DNA from: NORP240 sp038134485
GTDB lineage: Bacteria; Pseudomonadota; Gammaproteobacteria; Pseudomonadales; Pseudohongiellaceae
Assembly: GCA_038134485.1 (NCBI GenBank)
Contig: JAYPVG010000012.1
Location: forward strand, 1-64,000
Length of the DNA: 64,000 bases
Direction: 5' to 3'
Shown: positions 15,782 through 26,600 of the stretch, one piece after another
Position numbering within the stretch: position 1 is the first letter of the stretch
How the letters are laid out: each line of letters begins with the position of its first letter
Position numbers and translations under genes: made by a program
Notes under the pieces: model-generated
Databases searched by the model: none
Seen by the model: the letters and a program-made list of their open reading frames with translations, nothing else
Told to the model about the DNA's origin: nothing

Positions 15782-16366
15782 ATGACTTACCGGATACCGA
15801 AAATACTTACAGCCGGACTGCTGATCGCAGTAACCAGCATTTCATCAGCACAGGAAAAACTCTCTTGGAGCGAACTCAGCGCGGACGAGCGACTGGTCTT
15901 GCAACAACTGGAGTCCCAATGGGAAGAATTGACTTCGGAACAGCAGGAAAGATTGCGGAGAGGAGCCTCGCGCTGGTCACAGATGCGCCCCGAGCAAAGG
16001 CAATCTGCGCAAACAATTCAGCAGCGCTTTCAGAATCTATCACCCCAGCAACGGCAACGGATCAATCAGAGATTTCAACGTTTCAATCAGCTGGGGCGGA
16101 ACCAGCAGCAGCAGTTACGAACCATTCAGCGACGTTTCCGCAACTTGCCCGAAGAAGAAAGAGCGCGACTTAGGGAACAGTTCGAGTCACAGGGACAACA
16201 GCGCGAGCGAGTCAGGGAGCGTAATCAGGAAATGCAACGGGAACGACCGGAACTCAATTCCGGAGCGGCTCCAGACCCCGGTGTCGGATCTGGCGCTGGA
16301 CGCATCCCGCACCGCCCGATGCCGGGAAGATCCACACCTCGCGGCCAGGGAGTGCCGAGGCGATAA
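15782..16366 (+). CDS. DUF3106 periplasmic protein
   Basis: A signal peptide (IPKILTAGLLIAVTSISSAQ) is followed by several degenerate helical repeats of the type L-S-x-x-E-R, rich in Gln, Arg and Glu (LSWSELSADERLVLQQLE, NLSPQQRQRINQRF, NLPEEERARLREQF). The C-terminal 50 residues are Gly/Pro/Arg-rich and disordered. This pattern is DUF3106, found downstream of ECF sigma factors in many proteobacteria. It loosely resembles the LTxxQ repeats of the Spy/CpxP envelope chaperones. It is the last gene of the operon and meets nadE tail to tail. Confidence 0.8.
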   Translation: MTYRIPKILTAGLLIAVTSISSAQEKLSWSELSADERLVLQQLESQWEELTSEQQERLRRGASRWSQMRPEQRQSAQTIQQRFQNLSPQQRQRINQRFQRFNQLGRNQQQQLRTIQRRFRNLPEEERARLREQFESQGQQRERVRERNQEMQRERPELNSGAAPDPGVGSGAGRIPHRPMPGRSTPRGQGVPRR

Positions 16367-16370
16367 TCCG

Positions 16371-18026
16371 TCAGTCGCCGATTTCCCAACCGTTGGTGAT
16401 GGGATAGCGACGATCGCGACCAAAGCCCCGTTGGGTAAGGCGAACACCCACGGGGCTTTGCCGACGCTTGTATTCATTGAGATCCACCAGGCGTAAGACC
16501 CTTCTCACTACATCCTCATTGAATCCCCTCGCAATAATGTCTGCAGCACTATTGTCGTGCTCCACGTAGAACTCAAGGATCTGGTCGAGATCCTCGTAGG
16601 GTGGCAGACTGTCCTCGTCTACCTGACCCGGGGCAAGTTCCGCAGAGGGAGGACGATCAATAACAATTTGCGGAATGACTTCCGCCGGATGCGCTCCGTA
16701 ATTTTTATTGCGAAACTGAGCGAGTCTGTAAACCATGGTTTTTGGCACATCCTTGAGCACATCAAATCCACCGGCCATATCACCATAAAGCGTGGAATAG
16801 CCGACAGCAATTTCGCTTTTATTGCCGGTAGTCAGTACCAGGAATCCCTTTTTATTGGAAATAGCCATTAGAACAACACCCCGACAGCGAGCCTGAAGAT
16901 TCTGCTCACTGACGTCCACAGGCAAGCCCGCGAATTCCTCCTGCAGAGACTCGATGAACGCATCATACATCGCTGCTATAGGAATCACTCTGTAATCGAC
17001 GCCCATCTTGCGGGCCTGTTGTTCGGCCGCATCCAAACTAATCTGCGCCGTGTACTTGAACGGTAGCATTACGGCCCCTACCCGATCGCACCCCAGAGCG
17101 TCAACCGCGACTGCCAATGTAACTGCCGAGTCGATTCCACCGGAAAGGCCTATGACCACGCCTTTAAAATTATTTTTATTGACATAATCACGAACACCCA
17201 GCACCAGAGCCTGGTAAATCTCGCCTTCAAGGGATTGTTGCTGATTAAGTTGACCTGGCAATACGCGCACAGGCTCGGCCAGGTTGTCGGAAATCTCTAA
17301 CTCCACCGGGAACAAGCCCTCGACAAACGCAGGAGCCTGCATTTTGCATTCACCATAGGCATCGACCACCAATGACGCCCCATCGAATACCAGTTCATCC
17401 TGCCCGCCCACAAGATTGGTATAGACAATCGGCATTTCACCAATTCGAGATCGGGACTCCAACAACTTCATGCGCTCTCGCACCTTGTTCAGATGATAGG
17501 GTGACGCATTGATGTTTATCATCAATCTGGCACCGGCTTCTCTGGCCTGTCGCGTTGGACCGTCCTGCCACATGTCTTCGCAGATGGTAAAACCCGTGGG
17601 CACTCCATTGATTTCGATTACGCATGGCTGACCACCCGCTTCAAAATACCTCCGCTCATCAAACACCTGGTAATTGGGCAGGTGCTGCTTACGATAAGTT
17701 GCCAGTATTTGACCGTTTTTTACCACCGACAATGCATTGTAGAGCCGATCGCCCTCTTTTAACGGATAACCAATTACCAGATAAACATTCAGCCGGGCGT
17801 CGAGTATGCGCTTAAGAGCCCTTTCGATCCGATTCTTGATACTGGGCCGCAGCAACAGGTCCTCGGGCGGGTAACTGGTAAGACTAAGTTCCGGAAACGC
17901 CACCAAATCAGCATTATGGCGATCGGCCGCTTCTCGGGCGACTTCAAGCACTCGGTCGGTATTGGCCTGAATTGCCCCAACCATCAGATTAATCTGAGCC
18001 ATAACAATCTTTAGACGCCGTGCCAT
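16371..18026 (-). CDS. nadE: Glutamine-dependent NAD+ synthetase
   Basis: The enzyme amidates nicotinic acid adenine dinucleotide, the last step of NAD synthesis. The N-terminal nitrilase-like glutaminase domain (about 1–250; IVMAQINLMVGAI, VAFPELSLTSYPPEDLLLR, TICEDMW with the catalytic Cys) supplies ammonia. The C-terminal ATP-pyrophosphatase domain (about 270–551) has the SGGIDSAVTLAVA loop and TTGNKSEIAVGYSTLYGDMAGG. The ATG at 18026 has AGG four bases upstream; the one at 18044 adds six residues. It meets the DUF3106 gene tail to tail and is divergent from pilS. Confidence 0.96.
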   Translation of the reverse strand: MARRLKIVMAQINLMVGAIQANTDRVLEVAREAADRHNADLVAFPELSLTSYPPEDLLLRPSIKNRIERALKRILDARLNVYLVIGYPLKEGDRLYNALSVVKNGQILATYRKQHLPNYQVFDERRYFEAGGQPCVIEINGVPTGFTICEDMWQDGPTRQAREAGARLMININASPYHLNKVRERMKLLESRSRIGEMPIVYTNLVGGQDELVFDGASLVVDAYGECKMQAPAFVEGLFPVELEISDNLAEPVRVLPGQLNQQQSLEGEIYQALVLGVRDYVNKNNFKGVVIGLSGGIDSAVTLAVAVDALGCDRVGAVMLPFKYTAQISLDAAEQQARKMGVDYRVIPIAAMYDAFIESLQEEFAGLPVDVSEQNLQARCRGVVLMAISNKKGFLVLTTGNKSEIAVGYSTLYGDMAGGFDVLKDVPKTMVYRLAQFRNKNYGAHPAEVIPQIVIDRPPSAELAPGQVDEDSLPPYEDLDQILEFYVEHDNSAADIIARGFNEDVVRRVLRLVDLNEYKRRQSPVGVRLTQRGFGRDRRYPITNGWEIGD

Positions 18027-18164
18027 AAAACCTGCTTCCACCATTACAAAAGGCGTTTAATCGTAGGATAATCCTGTAGGACTTATTGATGCTCCCACCT
18101 ACAAAAGAATAAGGTATGAACGTCAAGTGCCCTGCGAATTGCGCGATTATAGGTTATCTGAGAA

Positions 18165-19826
18165 GTGAGCAATAGCAACCAGTCAGGATTTGAGGACCGC
18201 CTGGATAACTGGCACGGTCGTTACGCCAGACAGATACGCAATGTGGCGACCATCTATGATGTCTATCGCATTATTTTACCCTTGGTACTGCTGCTGACCT
18301 ACATCGGCACATCTGCCACTTCCATCTTGGGCACGGTCAATCCGAATCTGTTTTTGCAAACTACCTTAGGCTATTTAGTGCTCGGTTTGCTATTGGCTAC
18401 GTTGGCTATTCTGAATAAAAATCTGGTTCGGGAACAACATTTTCTGACAGCAGTTTTTATCGCAGATATTTTGATTCTCTCTTTCATGGCGTTCCTGAGT
18501 GGCGGAGTTGCAAGCGGACTGTCGTTGTTACTCATTATCAACATTGTTTTTGCCAACACGTTGCTGCTGGGAATAATTGGCGTCTTCATCGCTGCCGTGG
18601 CGACCATTGCCATCATCTATAGCGAGGCATATCTCGCTCTAACGTTAACGGATCCTGCAGCACAGTTCATGCAGTCAGGAATCCTCGGCGCTATCCTGTT
18701 TGCTACTTCTCTGTACATCCAGTTCGTCAGCAGGCGTGCGATGGCAGCAGCCAGACTTGCCGAAGAACAGGCGTCCAGCATTGTAGATTTAGAGAAATTA
18801 AATAAGGAAATAATTCAGCACATGCGGACCGGAGTTATGGTCATTAACTCGAGAGACGAAGTGGTTACCTTGAACGATGCTGCCAGAAGCCTGTTACAGC
18901 CCATGATTGAGGGCAATCAGGAATCGTCCCTTACTCTTCCCGAAGAATTTAAAAAGCAAATTGCAAGCTGGCGAGCCAACCCGCTTTTCCAGGGAGAGCC
19001 CATAAAGATTCCCGACTCGAACGAGCACCTACAATCTAATTTCGCTTACCTAAATTCCAATTCTGACTCCGACATACTTATTTACCTTGAAAACCAGTCT
19101 CGTATTATGCAGCGAATTCAGCAATCCAAACTGGCCTCACTGGGTCGTCTTACCGCGAATATTGCGCACGAGATTCGGAACCCTCTTGGAGCAATAAGCC
19201 ACGCCGGGCAGATGCTGCAAGAGTTTGACAATCTCTCCAGCGACGAAAATCGGATGGTGCAGATAATTCTCAACCAGAGCGACCGCGTAAATAGAATAAT
19301 CGAGGAAGTACTAGATGTTTCTCGCCACAAAGAAGCAGTCCCAACAGTGATTGACTTGCAGCACTGGATGGAGGACCTCATTCGTCTTTATGAGGACTCC
19401 AACCGTGAGTGTGACGGAATTGAATATATTTATCAGGGCCAACCTGCAAAGGTAAAGATCATCAGCAGCCAATTAGAACGGGTCTTTACCAACCTGTTCG
19501 ACAACGGTATCCGTTATAGCCAGCGAGCAATCGGACGCTCTGTAGTCAAAGTTATTGTCGGCGCGAAAGATATCGGTGGCGGCCATCAGCAACCGTTCGT
19601 CAGTGTGATTGATAATGGCACGGCACTGGATGAATCTGCTACTTCTCGATTGTTCGAACCATTTTATACTACTGAGGCCGCTGGCACTGGACTGGGGCTT
19701 TATATCTCCAAGGAACTGTGCGAAGCTAATCAGGCGACCTTGACTTATAATGCCAGTGATACTGGTACCAGCTGTTTTACCGTCAACTTCAGTGGTCAGT
19801 ATCAATCTCAGTCGGATCAATCGTAA
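18165..19826 (+). CDS. pilS: Sensor histidine kinase PilS
   Basis: PilS is a membrane kinase that controls type IV pilus genes through PilR. About six N-terminal helices (residues 30–190) anchor it. A PAS-like region follows (MRTGVMVINSRDEVVTLNDA). The HisKA domain has IAHEIRNPLGAISHAGQML with His335 as the phospho-acceptor. The HATPase domain ends with GTGLGLYISKELCEAN. The start is a GTG at 18165 with a weak GAGAA Shine-Dalgarno. pilR begins 11 bp after the stop. Confidence 0.93.
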   Translation: MSNSNQSGFEDRLDNWHGRYARQIRNVATIYDVYRIILPLVLLLTYIGTSATSILGTVNPNLFLQTTLGYLVLGLLLATLAILNKNLVREQHFLTAVFIADILILSFMAFLSGGVASGLSLLLIINIVFANTLLLGIIGVFIAAVATIAIIYSEAYLALTLTDPAAQFMQSGILGAILFATSLYIQFVSRRAMAAARLAEEQASSIVDLEKLNKEIIQHMRTGVMVINSRDEVVTLNDAARSLLQPMIEGNQESSLTLPEEFKKQIASWRANPLFQGEPIKIPDSNEHLQSNFAYLNSNSDSDILIYLENQSRIMQRIQQSKLASLGRLTANIAHEIRNPLGAISHAGQMLQEFDNLSSDENRMVQIILNQSDRVNRIIEEVLDVSRHKEAVPTVIDLQHWMEDLIRLYEDSNRECDGIEYIYQGQPAKVKIISSQLERVFTNLFDNGIRYSQRAIGRSVVKVIVGAKDIGGGHQQPFVSVIDNGTALDESATSRLFEPFYTTEAAGTGLGLYISKELCEANQATLTYNASDTGTSCFTVNFSGQYQSQSDQS

Positions 19827-19837
19827 TCCAGGCAAAC

Positions 19838-21256
19838 GTGAATACACCCATGCTCGGAAAAGTGTTAATCGTCGATGACGAGCCTGACATCAGGGAACTC
19901 CTCGAATTGACCCTTGGGCGCATGTCGCTCGAATCAGAGTCAGCTGAAGATGTCCGCTCGGCGAAGAAAAAATTGGCCACAGGTCGGTTTGATCTTTGTC
20001 TGACAGATATGCGGCTGCCCGACGGCGACGGGCTGGAACTGGTCGAGTTGATCCAAAAACAATATGACCAGATGCCCGTTGCTGTTATTACTGCTCACGG
20101 AAGTGCAGAAACTGCGATTCGCGCAATGAAAAATGGCGCTTTCGATTTTGTTTCCAAACCTGTTGATTTACAGAAACTACGCTATCTTGTCGATTCTGCG
20201 ATGCAATTGGCAAAACCCGCAGGCGGAACCGTCCAGGAAGCTCAAATCGCATCACACAGTGACGGCCAGGGCCGCATAATCGGGCATAGCGAGAAGATTC
20301 AAACACTTAAATTAGAAATCACCAGACTGGCACGCAGCCAGGCGCCGGTTTTTGTGAGCGGCGAGTCGGGGAGTGGAAAGGAACTCGTTGCGCGCGCAAT
20401 TCATTCCGAGAGCTCCCGACGGTCAGGCGCCTTTATCGCAGTCAATTGCGGCGCAATCCCAAGCGAACTTATAGAAAGCGAATTGTTCGGGCATCTCAAG
20501 GGTAGTTTCACCGGCGCCAGCCAGGACAAGGAAGGACTGTTTCATGCAGCACAGGGTGGAACTCTTTTCCTCGACGAAATTGCGGATCTGCCGCTACACA
20601 CCCAGGTCAAATTGCTGCGGGTCATCCAGGAAAAAGCTTATCGCCCGATCGGCTCCAACCAGGAAATTCCGCTGAATGTCAGGATTCTCAGTGCTACTCA
20701 CAAAGACCTCGTCGGGGAGGTTGAGGCACACAGATTTAGACAGGATCTTTTTTACCGAATTAATGTTATCGAGCTCAAAGTGCCTGCACTGCGCGAGCGC
20801 CGAGAAGATATTCCGGCGCTCTGCAAATTTATCCTGGAAAGAATTGCCGCGGACAACAAGCTGTCTGTCTGTGAACTGTCCGACGATGCTATAAACATAC
20901 TGGGAAGCTATGATTTCCCCGGCAATGTCAGAGAATTGGACAACATCCTGCAACGTGCGGCAGCTCTGAGTGAAACTCAAAAAATTGGAGCCGATGATCT
21001 CAAACTGATCGTCGCACCCGGAGCTCCTGCGGCCAACGAAGCAATTAAACGCACGGGCGAATCTAGTGTGGAAGATTATGTGCCAGGGCAATTCGAACCG
21101 GATTTCTCGCTGGAAAAACATCTGGAGAAAATCGAAATCAAAACTATCGAAAAAGCACTGGAAGAAACTCGCTGGAACAAGACCAAGGCGGCAAAAAAAC
21201 TCGGGATGTCATTCCGCTCGCTCCGTTATCGGCTCAAAAAACTTGGCATGGAATAA
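19838..21256 (+). CDS. pilR: Sigma-54-dependent response regulator PilR
   Basis: This NtrC-type activator switches on pilin transcription with sigma-54. The receiver domain (1–120) has Asp57 in CLTDMRLPDGDG. The AAA+ domain (about 145–375) has the Walker A sequence GESGSGKELVARAIH and the sigma-54 contact loop reading GSFTGA, a common variant of GAFTGA. The C-terminal Fis-type helix-turn-helix is WNKTKAAKKLGMSFRSLRYR. It forms an operon with pilS. I found no clear -24/-12 site for it upstream of the pilin genes in this window, so its main target is probably a pilA elsewhere. Confidence 0.94.
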   Translation: MNTPMLGKVLIVDDEPDIRELLELTLGRMSLESESAEDVRSAKKKLATGRFDLCLTDMRLPDGDGLELVELIQKQYDQMPVAVITAHGSAETAIRAMKNGAFDFVSKPVDLQKLRYLVDSAMQLAKPAGGTVQEAQIASHSDGQGRIIGHSEKIQTLKLEITRLARSQAPVFVSGESGSGKELVARAIHSESSRRSGAFIAVNCGAIPSELIESELFGHLKGSFTGASQDKEGLFHAAQGGTLFLDEIADLPLHTQVKLLRVIQEKAYRPIGSNQEIPLNVRILSATHKDLVGEVEAHRFRQDLFYRINVIELKVPALRERREDIPALCKFILERIAADNKLSVCELSDDAINILGSYDFPGNVRELDNILQRAAALSETQKIGADDLKLIVAPGAPAANEAIKRTGESSVEDYVPGQFEPDFSLEKHLEKIEIKTIEKALEETRWNKTKAAKKLGMSFRSLRYRLKKLGME

Positions 21257-21282
21257 TACAATAGTTTGACCCACCCTCCTCT

Positions 21283-22383
21283 CTAGTCCGACTGCAGAGG
21301 GCTGTATGGCGCAGGATCGATAATCGGCTCTCGACCAAGAATCAAGTCCGCCAGCAATCTGGCCGACGCGGGCGCCAACACCAATCCGTTCCTGAATTGA
21401 CCAGCATTGACATATAAATTTTCGAATCCTGGCATTACGCCAATGAATGGCACTCCTCGCGGGGCTGCAGGCCGCAATCCAGCCCAGTGCGATATCGGTT
21501 CAAACTCTCTCAATTGTGGTAACAAATCATGCGCCGCCTGCTGCAATGAATTTCGCGCCACGCTGGTTGGAGTTTTATCGAATTGCTGATATTCCAGTGT
21601 ACTGCCCGCCAACAGATATCCGTCTCGACGAGGAATAAGGTAGTGTCCTTGCGTCAACACAATGCTGGTCACCAGCGACTTCGGTAGTCGATACAACAGC
21701 ATCTGCCCCTTTACCGGCTCCACAGCGAGCTTGACATGAATGAGCCCTGCAAGCTGTCCACTCCAGGCTCCTGCGCACAATACAAATTGATCTGCAGCGA
21801 TTCTTTTTTGACCATCGGGCGTTTCAACTTTGATTGCGCTGATATGTCCGTCACTGCATTCAAACTGTGATACCTGGCTATTCTGAGAAAAAGAAATATT
21901 GGAGGCAGCCAATAACTCCGCCACCAGGGCTCGGCCAAGGCGGGGATTTCGAATATTTGCCACATCGGGCATCCACAATCCAGACTTGAATTCGGGGGCA
22001 AGCAAGGGTTCGTGGCTATAGATGAAATCACTGCCCACCCTTTCCATGCGTCTCTCATTCAATCGAGCCCAGCGCAATGCTGCCGCCTCGTCATCAGCAT
22101 CAAGCATCAACAGGCCAGATCTTGAATATTCGGGGTCGATCCCTGTATTCGCAAACAACGACGCAGCAAGTTCCGGATAAAAATCCTGCGCCCAGCTGGC
22201 AAGTGCGGTGACTGGATGACTATAACGCCAGGGGTAAAGCGGTGACACAATTCCGCCCCCAGCCCAGGACGCTTCCTGAAAAGAATTGCCTTTTTCCACG
22301 AGCACTACTTCTGCCCCGACAGATGCCAGCTCCCGGGCTACCAGTAATCCATTAATTCCTGCACCAATAATTACAAAATCCAT
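21283..22383 (-). CDS. thiO: Glycine oxidase ThiO (FAD-dependent)
   Basis: ThiO oxidises glycine to iminoglycine for the thiazole ring of thiamine. The 366-residue DAO-family protein has an N-terminal Rossmann motif (FVIIGAGINGLLVARELA, then VEKG and EASWAGGGI). The C-terminal part contains YLIPRRDGYLLAGST, HWAGLRPAAPRGVPFIG and NAGQFRNGLVLAP, typical of ThiO. It sits between pilR and fimT, the same place as PA4548 in Pseudomonas as I recall. No other thiamine gene is nearby. Confidence 0.88.
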   Translation of the reverse strand: MDFVIIGAGINGLLVARELASVGAEVVLVEKGNSFQEASWAGGGIVSPLYPWRYSHPVTALASWAQDFYPELAASLFANTGIDPEYSRSGLLMLDADDEAAALRWARLNERRMERVGSDFIYSHEPLLAPEFKSGLWMPDVANIRNPRLGRALVAELLAASNISFSQNSQVSQFECSDGHISAIKVETPDGQKRIAADQFVLCAGAWSGQLAGLIHVKLAVEPVKGQMLLYRLPKSLVTSIVLTQGHYLIPRRDGYLLAGSTLEYQQFDKTPTSVARNSLQQAAHDLLPQLREFEPISHWAGLRPAAPRGVPFIGVMPGFENLYVNAGQFRNGLVLAPASARLLADLILGREPIIDPAPYSPLQSD

Positions 22384-22462
22384 GGGCGTTAGGTTAGAGG
22401 CGAAATCCGGGATATTTACTACACTTTGGCATAGAAGATTCTTCGGAGTGAAATTCTACTTC

Positions 22463-23053
22463 ATGTTCCTATCGACAGCATGTACTCCTAAACACGAACT
22501 CCACGACGGACTCACCCTCTTAGAAGCAGTGTTTACAATTGCTATCATTGGCATGCTTGCATCAGTCGCTGTCCCGAATCTGCAGTACCTTCTCGTCCAG
22601 CGACAGGGTTCTCTGGCGCTTCAGAGACTTGCGCACGGTATCTTTCTCGCCAGATCGGCGGCGGCGAGGTCCGGAGACGTTGCTGTGCTCTGTCCCAGTA
22701 TCGACGGCACAAGCTGCGGTGGTTTGTGGCACCAGGGAGTTTTAATTTTTCTGGACGGAAATGACAATCAAACGCCGGACCCACAGGAACAGCGAATAAC
22801 TCGCATTCAATATGAAAAGCTACCAGGTAAGATCACCTGGCGAGCGTTTCAAAGGAAACCTTTTCTGCAAATCACACCAGTGGGATTCACTCGCTATCAG
22901 AATGGCAATTTCACCTGGTGTGATGACAATAGAACTTCTTTCAGCGCGCGGCAACTGGTGATCAATCGCACGGGTCGGGTTCGATACGCACGAGATACCG
23001 ATGGTGACGGGTTACGGGAAGGGGCCAATGGAAAACCAATAGCTTGCCCTTAG
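22463..23053 (+). CDS. fimT: Minor pseudopilin FimT (GspH/FimT family)
   Basis: The prepilin leader ends in DG with mature sequence LTLLEAVFTIAIIGMLASVAVP, so prepilin peptidase would cut after Gly and the Glu5 expected for pilins is present. The C-terminal part (CPSIDGTSCGG, VLIFLDGNDN, GRVRYARDTDGDG) is the GspH domain. The ATG at 22463 has GGAGTG upstream; in-frame sequence further upstream overlaps thiO on the other strand and is not counted. FimT is a minor pilin, implicated in DNA uptake in some gammaproteobacteria. Unlike Pseudomonas, it faces the rest of the minor-pilin operon tail to tail. Confidence 0.85.
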   Translation: MFLSTACTPKHELHDGLTLLEAVFTIAIIGMLASVAVPNLQYLLVQRQGSLALQRLAHGIFLARSAAARSGDVAVLCPSIDGTSCGGLWHQGVLIFLDGNDNQTPDPQEQRITRIQYEKLPGKITWRAFQRKPFLQITPVGFTRYQNGNFTWCDDNRTSFSARQLVINRTGRVRYARDTDGDGLREGANGKPIACP

Positions 23054-23145
23054 CAGACCAGCCGAGGCGGAACAGTCTCTCGATAACTCAATGGAATGTG
23101 CTTTGTCAGTAGGACACTGATCGGTCTGGCATCAGAATCTGATTA

Positions 23146-23634
23146 TTACCAACAGTCTGATACCGTTGCTGTGCCAGACTCGCCTTTTTCTCCGAGATTG
23201 TTAAGGCTCAGCGACCCACATTCTTCATCTTCAGCCTGTGCAAGCTGCGGGCTAGCCAAAATAGCAAAGGCCGTATCATTCGCGATCGCGATTTGTACGA
23301 CATAGACACGTTCGCGAGTATCAATATTTACCAGACCGTGGTTGCTACTAAAAGCCACGCGTCCACTGGAAACCATATTCTGGGGATATCCGAGATCGGT
23401 CAAATCTGAGGTATATGTTCGATTATCGAGGTAGAACTGTTCCTGACGATTAGCCAAATCCAGCAGTGCAGCCTGAGCGACAGATCGATTGCTGGCGATA
23501 ATACTATTTCTATAAGATGGAACCGCGATCACAGCTAACACGCCGATAATGGCTACCACCACCAATATTTCAATCAGGGTGAAGCCACGCTGCCGCGTGG
23601 ATCTAACTGATAATTGCCGTTTGTTGATTTGCAT
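23146..23634 (-). CDS. pilE: Type IV minor pilin PilE
   Basis: A basic leader (RSTRQRG) is followed by FTLIEILVVVAIIGVLAVIAVPSY, with cleavage after Gly and Glu5. The C-terminal domain has two Cys (EECGSL and SDCW), likely forming the pilin disulfide loop. Tyr-rich motifs such as QEQFYLDNRTYTSDLTDLGY are typical of PilE. It is the last gene of the fimU–pilV–pilW–pilX–pilY1–pilE operon, 27 bp after pilY1. No pilY2 lies between them. Confidence 0.9.
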   Translation of the reverse strand: MQINKRQLSVRSTRQRGFTLIEILVVVAIIGVLAVIAVPSYRNSIIASNRSVAQAALLDLANRQEQFYLDNRTYTSDLTDLGYPQNMVSSGRVAFSSNHGLVNIDTRERVYVVQIAIANDTAFAILASPQLAQAEDEECGSLSLNNLGEKGESGTATVSDCW

Positions 23635-23661
23635 GAATTAGCCTACCTGAAACCAAAATGA

Positions 23662-26600
23662 CTAACCCTCAGGGTCTACGTCTTTTTCAAACCAGAAAGT
23701 CTTCCAAAATTCGCGGCCATCGAGCGCCTCTGCCTCCAGGTCTGGAGGAAGGAGAAACCCACCGATGGGAACCACTTCGGCGGGAATACCCCCACTACCC
23801 AAGGGATCAAAACGGTCTGACTTGGTCAGAGTTATCTCATCACTGCCATCACCGGAGTCGTAGTTATTGACTGGCGCACCGGTAAATAAATTAACCCCAT
23901 ACAACCTCCCGCCACCCTCGCTTGGAGCACAACTGGTACCGGCGGAGGAGTCATCACCTTCAGGCAGGAAGGTGGTGAAATATACAGTACCGAAGGCGGT
24001 AATGGCGGGCGCCAGAGATTTCTCCCCCACCCCCTCGAGTGCCAACTTCCAGCCGTTACTCAGATCAGCGGTACAAACATCATCTTCAATGCAGGTATCG
24101 GTTATGTCTCCAAAGTCTGAATCTACGTAAGCAGTGCTTGCCACAGTGCCGGACAACACGTTTCGATCCTTGATCAAGTAGAAATAATTATCCGCCTGGG
24201 TATCTTTCGGATCTGCTCGATCGCCGGTACCAATCAAGACCCCGTCGAACGCCCCGAGATCGTCACTACTGGGCACGAAATCTGGGCGATGAAAGAATCT
24301 GCGATCACTCGCTTTATCACCGCCGGAATCATCGCGACCAATATTCGCCAGCTCGGAAACAAACCAGGAACTTCGGTTATCGGAAGTACTTTCCGGCAGA
24401 TCCACCCTCCAGACGGTGCCGCCGGTATCGCCGACATAGAGGCGGTCTATATTCCCATCAGCATTGGTATCCAAAGCGGCAATATCAGAGGGTATACTGT
24501 CCACCATACCGCTATGATGGTACTCGCTGGATGAGACGCTACCGGTAGTTGATCCATAGGTTGCCTTCCAGATCAAATTGCCAGTAACAGCATTTACGAT
24601 GTATATCGCATTCCCCTCGTCATCGTCAGCCGCACCATCATCTTTATCTTCGTCGTAGCCGCCACCAAAAATAACTACTTGTGTCGGATCGCCCCCAAAC
24701 TTGACCTGCCCTGTCCTGGGAGTAGAAAACGTCATACCAAGTTCGGAAAAATCCCCCGACTTGTCGATGCTCCACAACATGCCTGGATTGTCTGGATTTG
24801 TCACATTCAGCGCATAGTATGCTTTGCCACCGCGACGCAAGCCGAAATACAGGTATGCTTTGTCGCTACCATCTATGGTGCCATTCCCATCTTCATCTAT
24901 CACGAAAGCAGAGGAGGCACCGTCCAAAGTATAGGGGTGGGTGCCGACTGAATTGGTCCGCAGGATGCTCATTTTGTCCATGACCGAGCGCGGCATGAAT
25001 GCCCAGTCCTCGGCGCCGGATTCCGCGCCTGAACTCGTAGTATTTCGGAAGGCATGCATCATTCCGTCTTCGGAGCCCATGAAAATCCGGATATCCGGGT
25101 TCGACTCGCTATAACTTCCGCGCGCGCCGTAATTCAGGGGCAGAGGCCTGGAATGCAGCGGCGCTCCAAGCAACCAGCGGCGCGCTTCGTTGACATTGCC
25201 ATCAGCATCCAGATCGTCCACATCCTGGCCCCGAATCCAGCGTATTAACTCTTCCGCATCTGCAACAGACTCGGCTCCAAGGTCGGCTTGCAAGGTGGTA
25301 GCATTTGTTACACCCAGTGCCAACAGGGCGACACCGCTGACCGGCTCGGTGAAGAGAGTCCTGTTGGTGCCACCGTTGTTATCTCCAATCATGGAAGCAC
25401 CTGTCAAAAAGCCAGGAATTTTTTGCCCTGCCCCGCCACGCTCAATTGCCCTGCCATCTTTGCCTTCGACCTCTTCGTCCATAGCCGGGGGTAGCGACGA
25501 CGCATCTGTCCAGTAAGTCAGAGCATTGGGCGAAATGCGTCCATCCGCGGCGATAGCTTCCACGTTGGTTGCATCCACTATGGCGAGCGCCTTGCTGCCA
25601 AGCTGGTCGACCGACTCGAGAATCTTGAGTTTTTTCAAATTGCCGCTCCAGCTGGCGCGACCATCGGGATCGACCTGGAACTGGGCTATAAATACGTTAT
25701 CTATAATATCTGATCGATTAAAAACGTTGACCGGCACCGACGCGGCCACAAATGTGGTGCTGATCGACAGAATTTCCCTGAATATATTGCGCAATATATT
25801 CAACATCTCAGCGGGCTCGGTCAGCGGCAGCGCAGCTATAGAGCCCCCTGCGCTGGCATACCCGTTGGTCGTATTGTTTACCTGAGCGGCCACGAAATAG
25901 GAAGTAAGGTTCTGATTTCCCGCCACATCTGGCCAGTAACCGTAACCTGTATCTGTCGGATTATTGGGTGCCAGGTCGGTGTCGCGCATGAATTCAATTA
26001 TGTCGACGAAGTCAGGATTGTTAATCGTGATCCCCAGCCCACCCTGAGCCACCGATGCCTTGATTTCGTCCTCATTGTCGCTGTCCTGGTTCGATACCTG
26101 GAACATCATATTGACAGCATACATCCGAGCGCACTCATAGCCCTCAGAGCTGGTAAATGGGGTGATGTAGTAATCGCCACTCTCGATGGAAGCATCCCAG
26201 GCCGCGCCCGGATCGTCTCTGTCAACATTAAAATTCCGACTAGATCCGTAATCAGTCCAGCCAGTGTGTGCATTGTGCCACTCCTGCCCGGTCAGATAGC
26301 GGAACAATTCAAAATACAGCTCCTGCCCCTGATAAGAGTGGGACAGGTTACCCGAGGGAATCGGTATCGATGCCAGGGCTTCGAGCATGTCTGCCTTGGC
26401 GCCATTCGAATCGGTCGAATCGAAACTTTTCAATCCCTTCAAAAAGTAACCGCCATTGGAGCAACCGGTAACATCTGGACCGCCGCCGCGGTTCGATCCA
26501 CTGCAGCTGTTATCGTGATTCATCATGAATGCGACCTGAATGCCGTCCAGTTCGTCAAACACTGTTTTGAATACGGCTCGCAAGCCGTCGAAAAGGGTTA

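Noticed and set aside
22425..22445. Possible sigma-54 promoter TGGCAT…TTCTT before fimT
   Set aside because: The -24 half is acceptable, but the essential GC of the -12 half is missing.
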